Part shown: positions 1 through 6,707 of the stretch, piece by piece
Position numbering within the stretch: position 1 is the first letter of the stretch
How the letters are laid out: every line of letters begins with the position of its first letter
Assembly: GCA_038259855.1 (NCBI GenBank)
Contig: JBBSOJ010000074.1
Span: 1 to 12,904 of the forward strand
Length of the DNA stretch: 12,904 bases
Direction of reading: 5' to 3'
Source of the DNA: JBPOFM01 sp038259855
GTDB lineage: Bacteria; Bacteroidota; Bacteroidia; Flavobacteriales; Flavobacteriaceae
Made by a program: the position numbers and the translations under genes
The notes under the pieces: generated by a model
Told to the model about the DNA's origin: nothing
What the model saw: the letters and a program-made list of their open reading frames with translations, nothing else
Databases searched by the model: none

Positions 1-66
1 AAATCTGACAGTCAATACTCAAAAAAGTAATTTATTATAACGATTTCCAAATTATGCCGTCGTGCC

Positions 67-522
67 TTAATATTTAACTTTCAACGTCCATTCAAAATTG
101 AACGTAGATACCACAGTGCCTTCAGCATTTTTTCCAATGGAGGTCATCCAAATAGTCTGACCTTCGCCTGTTGATATGGCTTGATTCATAGCATCATCCA
201 ATAAATGCCCGTCCGAACATTCAAAGGTGATCTTACCAGTTGCCTTTTTCGAAAATGATGCGTTGTTGTTAATGACGAGCATAGAAACGTTTAGCCCACT
301 CTCTCTTATTTTTAACATCACAAGCGATCCTGTCGCCAATTCTGCCGCCATCCCCTGTACCGCCCAAAACATGGAATTAAATGGATTCTGATTGATCCAG
401 CGGTGCTTTACTGTGACAACACACTTGGAGGCATCCAAAAATCGGGTTCTAACACCACATAAATAAGCCGATGGCAATTTGAAAAGCAAATAAGCATTGA
501 GTTTATTGGGAGATAAGGACAT
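67..522 (-). CDS. DUF4442 family hotdog-fold protein (thioesterase-like)
   Basis: The protein has 151 residues, close to the usual length of DUF4442 proteins, which are single-domain hotdog folds related to acyl-CoA thioesterases such as PaaI. The family signature is the segment NPFNSMFWAVQGMAAELATG at about residues 46-65, where the hotdog helix is expected; it is followed by strand-rich sequence and a final FNFEWTLKVKY strand. There is no signal peptide or membrane segment, so it should be cytosolic. The ATG start precedes a conserved-looking MSLSPNKLNAYLLFKLPSAY. It is a single gene divergent from the DUF4870 gene. The substrate is unknown: thioesterase activity is an inference from the fold, and no biochemical role can be read from the sequence. 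Confidence 0.85.
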   Translation of the reverse strand: MSLSPNKLNAYLLFKLPSAYLCGVRTRFLDASKCVVTVKHRWINQNPFNSMFWAVQGMAAELATGSLVMLKIRESGLNVSMLVINNNASFSKKATGKITFECSDGHLLDDAMNQAISTGEGQTIWMTSIGKNAEGTVVSTFNFEWTLKVKY

Positions 523-537
523 CTGTAAATCTTTCTG

Positions 538-567
538 CTAAAATATCTAAAAAATTCCGAAAGCCAA
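538..567 (-). promoter_or_regulatory. Candidate promoter of the DUF4442 gene
   Basis: On the minus strand a TTG (565-567) lies 19 bases from TATTTTAG (538-545), one mismatch from the Bacteroidota -7 consensus TAnnTTTG. It sits just upstream of the ATG at 522. The match is imperfect in AT-rich DNA. Confidence 0.3.
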
Positions 568-602
568 TTTGTTAATATTATGTTAAATTATATTACTATG
601 TT

Positions 603-634
603 TTGCATAATACCTTCTTTTGGATATATATTTG
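603..634 (+). promoter_or_regulatory. Candidate Bacteroidota-type promoter of the DUF4870 gene
   Basis: TTG at 603-605 is separated by 21 bases from TATATTTG at 627-634, a perfect TAnnTTTG -7 box with spacing typical of the phylum. Transcription would begin about 20-25 bases before the ATG at 664. A second perfect match, TACATTTG at 652-659, is too close to the start codon to be the likely one. Confidence 0.5.
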
Positions 635-663
635 CATAAGAAACTATTATATACATTTGAGCC

Positions 664-1110
664 ATGCTGAACAACCACCAAAAGAACATCGCAACATTCA
701 TCCACTTATCTACCTTTTCTCGATTTTTGATTCCCTTCGGAAATTTCATCGGTCCCATTGTGCTTTGGATGACCAATAAAGATAAATCATCATTTGTGGA
801 TGCTCATGGCAAGCAGGCGATCAATTTTCAAATTAGCATCTTTTTATACGCCATCATTTTGGGAACTGTCAGCATCCCTTTTTTCATTTTCAATCTATTT
901 GATTCTATTCATCTTTGGGATTTTAATGGATTTGATAATTTTCATATTAATATAGGAAAACCATCTCCTCTACTCTATATCGGTGGAGCTTTAGGCGCGC
1001 TAGCAGTTATTGGTTTTATTTTAGAACTTGTCTTTATTGTTAAGGCTAGCCTAAAAGCCAGAGACGGTGAATTTTATGAGTATCCATTGACCATTAAATT
1101 TTTAAAATAA
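664..1110 (+). CDS. DUF4870 domain-containing membrane protein (Tic20-like)
   Basis: The 148-residue protein matches the DUF4870 family in length and layout. An N-terminal stretch with HQKNIATFIHLSTFSRFLIP runs into the first membrane segment (about 15-36). It is followed by the hallmark DAHGKQAINFQISI (46-59), which begins the second membrane segment (about 54-80). A third lies at about 103-128. The C-terminus is short, charged and cytoplasmic. DUF4870 proteins are related to the Tic20/YyaF membrane family and have no established enzymatic function. In Bacteroidota they are often found near PspC genes, as here: the PadR-PspC pair begins 165 bases downstream on the same strand. Whether the two are cotranscribed cannot be told. 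Confidence 0.88.
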   Translation: MLNNHQKNIATFIHLSTFSRFLIPFGNFIGPIVLWMTNKDKSSFVDAHGKQAINFQISIFLYAIILGTVSIPFFIFNLFDSIHLWDFNGFDNFHINIGKPSPLLYIGGALGALAVIGFILELVFIVKASLKARDGEFYEYPLTIKFLK

Positions 1111-1127
1111 TCAACTATCAATTTCAT

Positions 1128-1142
1128 CATCAATCAAAAAAA
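1128..1142 (+). repeat. 15-bp direct repeat, copy 1 (CATCAATCAAAAAAA)
   Basis: An exact 15-base copy of this sequence recurs at 3501-3515. Both copies lie in intergenic leaders of the PadR/PspC block. The A-tract lowers its significance, but a second, longer shared element lies in the same two leaders. Confidence 0.6.
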
Positions 1143-1165
1143 GAACAGTTTAACCATTTTAATTT

Positions 1166-1183
1166 AATTAACACATGACAAGA
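1166..1183 (+). repeat. 18-bp imperfect direct repeat, copy 1
   Basis: AATTAACACATGACAAGA matches AATCAACACATCACAAGA at 3446-3463 at 16 of 18 positions. It lies in the leader before the PadR gene, while the partner copy lies in the leader before the small lipoprotein. Confidence 0.55.
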
Positions 1184-1275
1184 GCATATCAGATCTCATC
1201 AATCGATTTCAACGTCCGGAAGACACTAAATCTTTTAAAAGTCTCCCTTTTTAAAATACGCAACACAAACAACAC

Positions 1276-1620
1276 ATGAAAATAGAAAACACAAAAGCAC
1301 AAATGCGAAAAGGTGTTCTTGAATACTGCATATTGTCCGTTTTAAAAGACGAAGACGCCTATGTTGCAGAAATTCTAGCAACCTTAAAAGACGCCAAGTT
1401 GCTCGTAGTTGAAGGCACAATTTATCCTTTGCTCACACGCCTTAAAAACGCTGGACTCCTCAATTATCGATGGGAAGAATCTACCTCTGGTCCGCCGAGA
1501 AAATACTACGGGTTGACCGAAACAGGAAAACTATTTCTCAAAGAATTAAATACCACCTGGAGTGAATTACAAAACGCCGTTAACCTAGTCACCAACACAA
1601 AAAAAACCAACAATGAATAA
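1276..1620 (+). CDS. PadR family transcriptional repressor
   Basis: A 114-residue single-domain winged-helix regulator of the short PadR class. Residues 10-80 carry the family pattern: RKGVLEYCILSVLKDEDAYV (helix 1 and start of helix 2), then EGTIYPLLTRLKNAGLL (recognition helix), then a wing ending in the typical PPRKYYGLTETGKLFL. PadR proteins are cytoplasmic dimers that usually repress nearby membrane or efflux genes and respond to small ligands or stress. The stop codon overlaps the start of the PspC gene by 8 bases, so the two are translated from one message. The regulator probably controls that operon, including itself. No convincing -7 box or operator was found in the 165-base leader. 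Its ATG forms an ATGA with the stop of a 34-codon upstream reading frame, which I consider likely spurious. Confidence 0.93.
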   Translation: MKIENTKAQMRKGVLEYCILSVLKDEDAYVAEILATLKDAKLLVVEGTIYPLLTRLKNAGLLNYRWEESTSGPPRKYYGLTETGKLFLKELNTTWSELQNAVNLVTNTKKTNNE

Positions 1621-3430
1621 GACAGTCAACATAAATTTAGCAGGTGTTTTCTTTCACATCGATGAAGATGCGTACCTTAAATTGCAGCGCTATCTTGAGG
1701 CCATCAAACGATCTTTTACCGATTCTCAAGGACGTTCAGAGATTATCGCGGACATTGAAGCACGTATTTCAGAACTGTTCATGGAACGCGTAAGACATGA
1801 AAAACAAGTCATTGGAACCAAGGAAGTGGAAGATATTATTACCATCATGGGTCAGCCAGAAGACTATCTTGTAGATGATGAAATATTTGAAGACGAACCA
1901 CAGTCAAGTTATGCGGCGCCAGCAAGCACTGCTGAATCTAAAAAATTATATCGGGATACTGACAATTCTTATATAGCCGGTGTTTCATCGGGTTTAGGCC
2001 ACTATTTAAATATCGATGCCATTTGGATCCGTCTCATCTGGATTTTATTGAGCATCGGCTCTGGAGGAACTTTTATCCTAATCTACATCTTATTTTGGGG
2101 TTTGGTTCCAGAAGCGCTGACTACCTCAGAAAAGCTTACAATGAGAGGGAAACCGGTGAACATAAGCAATATTGAAAAAAAGATTCGAGATGGGTTTGAT
2201 AATGTATCACAGAATGTTTCCGATGCCGTAAAACATATTGATCTTCCAAAGCAAGGCAATAGAATTAAGTCGTCCTCAAAATCCTTTTTTGATACCATTG
2301 GAGACCTCATACTTTTGCTGTTGAAGATTTTTTCCAAGTTCATTGGAATCATTCTAATGATCATAGGCGCAAGTGCTCTTATCGGTTTGATCATCGCTTT
2401 GTTTTCTGTGGGTATTGCCGATGCTGTGAATATTCCTGGAATTGATTTTGTCAATGCAGCCAAAGCCTCTAACATTCCGATTTGGTTAGTTTCGTTACTG
2501 ACGTTCTTTGCCGTGGGCATTCCGTTTTTCTTTGTGTTTTATTTGGGTCTAAAAATATTGGTCAACAATCTAAAATCAATTGGGAACATAGCAAAATTTT
2601 CCTTACTCGGCTTATGGCTGATGTCTATTATCGGATTGACAGTGGTTGGAGTTAAGCAAGCAAGTGAATTTGCTGAAGATGCAAGTGTCATCCAAAAGGA
2701 GAAAATTAACATCACTGCAAACGATACGTTAGTTATATCGATGAAAAGCAATCCCGCTTTTAGCAAACAATTTGGTAGGCATAGCAATGTACTTAAACCT
2801 GTCTATGATGAGAATGATCAAAAATTACTCTACATGACGGAGGTAAAATTCACGGTTAAGCACACCAGAGATTCATTGGCAACGATTAGCATTGATAGAA
2901 ATTCTAGGGGAAACACCTATAAAAATGCCAAATTAAGAGCTGAAAAAATCAGATACAACTATGTATTGAACGGTAATCGACTGGATTTAGATGGCTACTT
3001 GACAACAGATTTCGTTAACAAATTTAGAGATCAACAGATAGAAGTAACACTCAATCTGCCAGAAGGTACGGTCATATATGTGGATGAAACAACAAATTCG
3101 TATCAGGATTACAACGTATTTTATAATAATCATTACAGCAGTTACCATACAGATGCTTATGGAAATACAATCAAAGATGACAACAAGGGCCGTTATTTTA
3201 AAATTGTTGAAGGTGAATTGATATGCCTAGACTGCCCTGATGACAATTTTGATTCAGAACACTATATTGAAAATGAGGGCTCTGAAATTCATGTAGATGA
3301 AAATGGCGTTAGAATTAAAAGCGACACCAATTCCATTGACATAAAAACAGAAGGAATATCCTCTCAAAGTGAGAGCGTTCGAGTCAATATTGATGAAAAT
3401 GGCATACAAATTACATCAGACAATAAGTAA
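1613..3430 (+). CDS. Long PspC domain membrane protein
   Basis: This 605-residue protein is far longer than E. coli PspC (about 119 residues) but typical of the Bacteroidota version. Residues 1-90 form a soluble N-terminal domain (VNINLAGVFFHIDEDAYLKL) ending in an acidic linker. The PspC domain is at about 110-168, with the hallmark KLYRDTDNSYIAGVSSGLGH followed by IWIRLIWIL and GTFILIYILFWGLVPE. A further hydrophobic block lies at about 230-265, with more membrane segments at about 290-316 and 328-347. Residues 360-605 form a beta-rich, probably extracytoplasmic tail. That tail ends with two copies of a DENGxxIxSD motif (about 559-571 and 591-603). PspC proteins sense or relay envelope stress; the Bacteroidota partner and signal are not known. 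It overlaps the upstream PadR gene by 8 bases, indicating translational coupling and shared regulation. Confidence 0.93.
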   Translation: MNKTVNINLAGVFFHIDEDAYLKLQRYLEAIKRSFTDSQGRSEIIADIEARISELFMERVRHEKQVIGTKEVEDIITIMGQPEDYLVDDEIFEDEPQSSYAAPASTAESKKLYRDTDNSYIAGVSSGLGHYLNIDAIWIRLIWILLSIGSGGTFILIYILFWGLVPEALTTSEKLTMRGKPVNISNIEKKIRDGFDNVSQNVSDAVKHIDLPKQGNRIKSSSKSFFDTIGDLILLLLKIFSKFIGIILMIIGASALIGLIIALFSVGIADAVNIPGIDFVNAAKASNIPIWLVSLLTFFAVGIPFFFVFYLGLKILVNNLKSIGNIAKFSLLGLWLMSIIGLTVVGVKQASEFAEDASVIQKEKINITANDTLVISMKSNPAFSKQFGRHSNVLKPVYDENDQKLLYMTEVKFTVKHTRDSLATISIDRNSRGNTYKNAKLRAEKIRYNYVLNGNRLDLDGYLTTDFVNKFRDQQIEVTLNLPEGTVIYVDETTNSYQDYNVFYNNHYSSYHTDAYGNTIKDDNKGRYFKIVEGELICLDCPDDNFDSEHYIENEGSEIHVDENGVRIKSDTNSIDIKTEGISSQSESVRVNIDENGIQITSDNK

Positions 3431-3445
3431 CGGTTCATCCTCGTA

Positions 3446-3463
3446 AATCAACACATCACAAGA
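3446..3463 (+). repeat. 18-bp imperfect direct repeat, copy 2
   Basis: AATCAACACATCACAAGA, 16 of 18 identical with 1166-1183. It starts 15 bases after the PspC stop codon. Confidence 0.55.
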
Positions 3464-3470
3464 TTAAAAT

Positions 3471-3488
3471 TAAAGAGCGCTCTCTTTA
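3471..3488 (+). other. Small hairpin between PspC and lipoprotein genes
   Basis: TAAAGAG (3471-3477) and CTCTTTA (3482-3488) form a perfect 7-bp stem with a CGCT loop. No T-run follows directly, so it is more likely an RNA processing or partial termination element than a full terminator. Its function is not shown. Confidence 0.4.
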
Positions 3489-3500
3489 CATATATTTTTA

Positions 3501-3515
3501 CATCAATCAAAAAAA
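3501..3515 (+). repeat. 15-bp direct repeat, copy 2
   Basis: Exact copy of CATCAATCAAAAAAA at 1128-1142. It ends 9 bases before the start codon of the small lipoprotein at 3525, so it may be part of the leader or translation initiation region. Confidence 0.6.
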
Positions 3516-3524
3516 TCAATCATT

Positions 3525-3644
3525 ATGACTACATTAATCAAAATTATTATTACCGCTGTTTTAGCATTGCTCTTGTCTTCTTGTAATTATCACATGGACA
3601 TCAAAGACAATGCTGAAGTTACTATTAACGACCTAAGCAACTGA
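3525..3644 (+). CDS. 39-residue lipoprotein, probable stump of a GIN-domain lipoprotein
   Basis: ATG to TGA encodes 39 residues. A short signal peptide, MTTLIKIIITAVLALLLSSC, ends in a good lipobox (LSSC, Cys20), and only about 19 residues follow (NYHMDIKDNAEVTINDLSN). In related flavobacteria this place, directly after a PadR-PspC pair, is commonly held by a GIN-domain (DUF2807) lipoprotein of over 200 residues with a very similar signal peptide; I state that from memory of the family, not from a search. No continuation of a GIN domain is visible in any forward frame up to the terminator at 3707. It could be a deletion remnant or a functional tiny lipoprotein, which would be anchored in the membrane after lipidation. 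It lies 94 bases after the PspC stop, probably in the same transcript. Confidence 0.6.
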   Translation: MTTLIKIIITAVLALLLSSCNYHMDIKDNAEVTINDLSN

Positions 3645-3706
3645 ATGAAAATGTGAACAGAAAGGACCAAAAGCCTTTTTAGTCAAGGAACTAGCTCCAG
3701 ATATAT

Positions 3707-3746
3707 AAACCATTCCGAACCTGTATTGAAGTTTGGGATGGTTTTT
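3707..3746 (+). terminator. Rho-independent terminator closing the PadR-PspC-lipoprotein operon
   Basis: AAACCATTCCGAAC (3707-3720) pairs with GTTTGGGATGGTTT (3731-3744) in a 14-bp stem with two G-U pairs and a 10-base loop, followed by a T-run to 3746. The downstream GIN gene at 3783 therefore probably needs its own promoter, although no good -7 box is evident in the 36 bases between. Confidence 0.75.
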
Positions 3747-3782
3747 GCTTGTAGGTATGCGTAATATTTATAAATTTATAAC

Positions 3783-4622
3783 ATGAATAAATTTTTACTT
3801 ACCTTTTTACTTGTTATTATATGTGGGTATGTTTCATCTGCACAAGATGATGAAAGAATCAAGGGAGATCGTAACGTGACGATCAAACAAACGTATATTG
3901 ATCCTTTCTCTAAAATAATAGTTGGTGAAGATTTTTCTATTGAAATCATCTATAATAGCAAACCTTCAGTTGAAATTGAAACGGACGAAAATTTACATGA
4001 ATATATTGAATTCGGTGTGTCATCTGGTGTTTTGAGTTTTAAGACCACAAAACGGATTACGTCCAGTAAAAAAATGAATATCAAGGTCAATTATGGAGAA
4101 GGACTGGAAAGCATTGAAACGTTGGAAGACGGCGAAATTCGCTCATTGACCTCTTTGGAATTAGGCAAAATGGTTTTAAAAACATCTGGATCTTCCAAAG
4201 CATATTTGAATATTAGAACAACCACTTTTGATTATGTGAGTTCTGACAAGGCAAGAGTCAAATTAAACGTTAATGCTTCTGGAGCTTCAACCATTGTGTT
4301 GGGAGATAACTGTAAGGTGGAAGCTTTACTGGTTACTGAAACCACAAAAATTGATATCTATCAAAAAGCATCCGCCAACATCGAAGGTTCTACCAACGAG
4401 TTGCGTTTGCGAACAGATTTATCTTCGAGCTTCAACGGAAAAGAATTTTCCACCCAACGTTGCGATTTAATTGCCGAAGGAAATAGTAGCGCCACTATTC
4501 GAACTACCGAATCACTGACTTTAGAAGCTTCAGGTGGTAGCGAAGTCTATGCATATGGACCAGGAAAAATAACACTAACTAATTTCTTGGGGAGTGCAAA
4601 ACTTCAGAAAAAAGAAAATTAA
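3783..4622 (+). CDS. Exported GIN-domain (DUF2807) protein
   Basis: A 279-residue protein with a cleavable signal peptide (MNKFLLTFLLVIICGYVSSA, cut predicted near residue 20). There is no lipobox cysteine at the cleavage site, so it should be periplasmic or exported and soluble. The rest matches the putative auto-transporter adhesin head GIN domain (DUF2807). It starts with YIDPFSKIIVGEDFSIEIIY (39-58), then VEIETDENLHEYIEF, and continues in the serine-, threonine- and glycine-rich beta-helix-like repeats typical of the family (for example SLTLEASGGSEVYAYGPG near the end). These proteins have no proven function; in Bacteroidota they commonly accompany PadR and PspC genes. It lies behind a terminator and would be expressed separately from the PspC operon. 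The C-terminus (KLQKKEN) carries no sorting domain. Confidence 0.88.
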   Translation: MNKFLLTFLLVIICGYVSSAQDDERIKGDRNVTIKQTYIDPFSKIIVGEDFSIEIIYNSKPSVEIETDENLHEYIEFGVSSGVLSFKTTKRITSSKKMNIKVNYGEGLESIETLEDGEIRSLTSLELGKMVLKTSGSSKAYLNIRTTTFDYVSSDKARVKLNVNASGASTIVLGDNCKVEALLVTETTKIDIYQKASANIEGSTNELRLRTDLSSSFNGKEFSTQRCDLIAEGNSSATIRTTESLTLEASGGSEVYAYGPGKITLTNFLGSAKLQKKEN

Positions 4623-4660
4623 TTTCTACAGTTATGATGATATTTTAAGGCTTTAAACTG

Positions 4661-4676
4661 AAATGCGCTTGCATTT
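4661..4676 (+). other. Short hairpin after the GIN gene
   Basis: AAATGC and GCATTT form a perfect 6-bp stem around GCTT, 38 bases after the GIN stop codon. There is no T-run, so it is at best a weak 3' end element. The rest of the gap 4623-4812 shows no gene. Confidence 0.3.
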
Positions 4677-4812
4677 GAGGGAAAAACAAAAAGGTTCATT
4701 GCCTTGCTACCTCTTGATATGATGTGTCTTTTATACTTAATTCAAATATTTGATTCATCAAAAAAGAGGATCCTATCCAGAAGTCAATGTTTAAATGTAT
4801 TCTAATAATAAG

Positions 4813-4846
4813 AAAAGACTAAAATCCGATAGGATTTTAGTCTTTT
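4813..4846 (-). terminator. Strong hairpin terminator of trxB (possibly bidirectional)
   Basis: AAAAGACTAAAATCC (4813-4827) and GGATTTTAGTCTTTT (4832-4846) form a perfect 15-bp stem with a four-base loop. It sits 23 bases beyond the trxB stop on the minus strand, with T-rich sequence on both sides. It may also stop transcripts arriving from the GIN gene. Confidence 0.82.
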
Positions 4847-4869
4847 CAATTTTAAAGTCGAATCAATTA

Positions 4870-5850
4870 CTAATTATAAGTCGATGTATGAACTTCATAA
4901 GTAGGATCAATTGCTGCAAGATAACGCTCTGCGTCCAATGCGGCCATACAACCTGTGCCAGCAGCCGTTATCGCTTGTCTATAGACATGATCGGCAGCAT
5001 CACCTGAAACAAAAATGCCATCAACGTTCGTTTTTGCAGTGCCGGGCTTATTGATTATATAACCTGTAGCATCCAATTCTAGAAAACCTTTAAATATATC
5101 AGTATTTGGTTTGTGCCCTATGGCTACAAAAAACCCTGTGGCAGGAATATCATGTTCTTCTCCCGATACATTATTTTTCACTTTAACGCCCGTTACCACT
5201 TGACCATCACCGAGCACTTCAAGCGTGTCTGTATTATAAATGATATCGATATTTTCGGTTCGTTTGACGCGTTCTTGCATGATTTGAGAAGCTCTAAATT
5301 CATCACGTCTAACCAACATGGTTACTTTTTTACATAATTTAGAAAGATAATGTGCCTCTTCACAAGCACTATCTCCTGCTCCAACTATGACAACTTCCTG
5401 ATTTCTATAGAAAAATCCGTCGCAAACAGCACACGCTGAAACACCACCACCTAATTTTAGATATTTCTGTTCTGAATCCAATCCTAAATATTTAGCAGAA
5501 GCCCCTGTTGAAATAATGACTGTATCACAATGGATTTCAGTTGTTTCGTTGATCCAAACTTTATGAGTGTTCCCAGAAAAATCCACTTTCGTAACCCAAC
5601 CGTCTCTCACATCAGTTTCAAAACGAATAGCCTGTTTTTGAAGTTCGATCATCATTTCAGGACCAGTAATTCCATCAGGATATCCTGGGAAATTTTCAAC
5701 TTCGTTTGTGGTTGTCAATTGCCCACCTGGCTGTGTGCCTTGATATAGAACTGGAGCCATATTTGCTCGTGCTGCATAAATCGCCGCGGTATATCCTGCA
5801 GGCCCAGACCCTATAATTAAACATTTTACTTTTTCAATTGTATCTGACAT
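4870..5850 (-). CDS. trxB: Thioredoxin-disulfide reductase
   Basis: The 326-residue protein is a full-length low-molecular-weight thioredoxin reductase. It uses NADPH and FAD to reduce oxidised thioredoxin in the cytoplasm. The FAD-binding GSGPAGYTAAIYAARAN is at 14-30 and PGGQL at 41-45. The redox-active CAVC is at 140-143 (CAVCDGFFY). The NADPH-binding GAGDSACEEA is at 157-166, followed by the basic VRRDEFRAS at 180-188, typical of NADPH preference. The second FAD motif, GIFVSGDAAD, is at 278-287, followed by RQAITAAGTGCMAALDAE. The common flavobacterial form is CATC or CAVC, so nothing is missing. It is transcribed alone, with a perfect -7 box upstream and a strong terminator downstream. 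It is divergent from a cysteine-free ArsC-like gene 241 bases away. Confidence 0.97.
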   Translation of the reverse strand: MSDTIEKVKCLIIGSGPAGYTAAIYAARANMAPVLYQGTQPGGQLTTTNEVENFPGYPDGITGPEMMIELQKQAIRFETDVRDGWVTKVDFSGNTHKVWINETTEIHCDTVIISTGASAKYLGLDSEQKYLKLGGGVSACAVCDGFFYRNQEVVIVGAGDSACEEAHYLSKLCKKVTMLVRRDEFRASQIMQERVKRTENIDIIYNTDTLEVLGDGQVVTGVKVKNNVSGEEHDIPATGFFVAIGHKPNTDIFKGFLELDATGYIINKPGTAKTNVDGIFVSGDAADHVYRQAITAAGTGCMAALDAERYLAAIDPTYEVHTSTYN

Positions 5851-5871
5851 AATTAAATCTATTTAATGCCA

Positions 5872-5906
5872 CAAAAGTAAAAGTTTTAAGTCAGATGTAG
5901 GCTCAA
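5872..5906 (-). promoter_or_regulatory. Candidate trxB promoter
   Basis: On the minus strand TACTTTTG (5872-5879) is a perfect TAnnTTTG -7 box, 21 bases before the trxB ATG. The nearest upstream TTG (5904-5906) is 24 bases away, slightly longer than usual, so the -33 element is uncertain. Confidence 0.45.
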
Positions 5907-6091
5907 AATCATCATAAGTTATTATCCAAGTATTCTTATTCATTATATAATTATTAGTCGATTTTTCATATCTTTAAAGCTGAATAGTTCGCTTTATTTT
6001 TTTATATTAAAAAGCACACATTCAACACTTTAAAAATTTATACTAACGAATTAGGATTTTTAAAACATCAATTAATAACTGCAAAATTCAA

Positions 6092-6517
6092 ATGGGCGTG
6101 ATTTCAACAAACGATAACGAAATAAAATTATATTACAATTCAGAGAATTCTTTAGGTAAACAAACCAATGCCTATGTTCAAGCAAGTGAAAAAAGAATTT
6201 TGGCTATTGACATTTCACGAACCAATGTACCAGGTACGCAATGGGCTGAAATGGCAGAAAATCTAGGTATTAAAGTTGATGAGCTCATTAATAAAGAGCA
6301 TCCAAACTTCACACAAAACTACGATTCAGATGCAAATATGGAGCAGCATGATTGGCTGAAGATATTAGATAAAATGCCTATTGTCTTAAACTATCCAATT
6401 GCCATCATAGGAAAAGAATTTGTGCAGCTTAAAAGTCCTTCTGATTTTGTAAAATATATTGATGCAGATACGAAAGGTATCGATGATCAGAACCCAGATG
6501 AACAAACGAAAAACTAA
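6092..6517 (+). CDS. ArsC-like thioredoxin-fold protein without cysteines
   Basis: The 141-residue protein follows the ArsC/Spx/MgsR layout. A first strand, IKLYYNSENSLGKQTNAYV (11-29), replaces the family's YxNPxCSKSR. It is followed by a middle helical part with TNVPGTQWAEMAENLGIKVDEL (44-65), then HPNF (70-73) and a C-terminal LNYPIAIIGKEFVQLKSPSDF (99-119) equivalent to the ERPIVV...P element. The catalytic cysteine aligns with Asn19, the nearby arginine with Lys23, and the arginine of RPI with Tyr101; the whole protein contains no cysteine. It therefore cannot act as an arsenate reductase or thiol oxidoreductase by the known mechanism. A binding or regulatory role, as in Spx, is possible. 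The acidic tail is unstructured in appearance. It is monocistronic, divergent from trxB. Family assignment is by motif alignment made by eye. Confidence 0.72.
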   Translation: MGVISTNDNEIKLYYNSENSLGKQTNAYVQASEKRILAIDISRTNVPGTQWAEMAENLGIKVDELINKEHPNFTQNYDSDANMEQHDWLKILDKMPIVLNYPIAIIGKEFVQLKSPSDFVKYIDADTKGIDDQNPDEQTKN

Positions 6518-6597
6518 CATTGCAGGCTACTAAAAATAGCAGTTATAGTTTTTAGTTAGATTCTGATTTTTAATAAAAACAGTATTATCACATTCCG

Positions 6598-6655
6598 TCC
6601 AATAGGTTATTTTTAAAACATGTACTAACCGACCCGTATAAAAATGGTTATTGGA
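6598..6655. other. Two-part inverted repeat in the 3' region of the ArsC-like gene
   Basis: TCCAATA (6598-6604) pairs with TATTGGA (6649-6655), and inside it TTTTTA (6610-6615) pairs with TAAAAA (6639-6644). The inner arms enclose about 23 bases, and a small internal loop separates the stems. It lies directly before the terminator at 6659. It may be a structured 3' untranslated region; AT-richness limits certainty. Confidence 0.35.
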
Positions 6656-6658
6656 TAC

Positions 6659-6688
6659 AAAAAAGGATCGTTAAAACGATCCTTTTTT
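6659..6688. terminator. Bidirectional terminator between convergent genes
   Basis: AAAAAAGGATCG (6659-6670) and CGATCCTTTTTT (6677-6688) form a perfect 12-bp stem with a six-base loop. There is a T-run on each strand after the GC-rich part. It closes the small-lipoprotein gene on the minus strand (19 bases after its stop) and serves the ArsC-like gene on the plus strand (141 bases after its stop). Confidence 0.87.
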
Positions 6689-6707
6689 AATTTTATATGA
6701 TTAGCAA

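Noticed and set aside
1..66. Possible end of another gene at the window start
   Set aside because: No open frame with a start or recognisable protein end is visible in these bases on either strand.
588..776. Minus-strand reading frame opposite the start of the DUF4870 gene
   Set aside because: It is a shadow of the DUF4870 coding sequence and its promoter region, with no independent support.
1218..1252. Terminator or attenuator in front of the PadR gene
   Set aside because: The stem is only six pairs with a bulge and a 16-base AT loop. A true terminator here would leave no room for a PadR promoter.
6092..6517. Annotation as an arsenate reductase
   Set aside because: The catalytic cysteine and both key arginines are absent and there are no ars genes nearby. 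Only the fold is supported.
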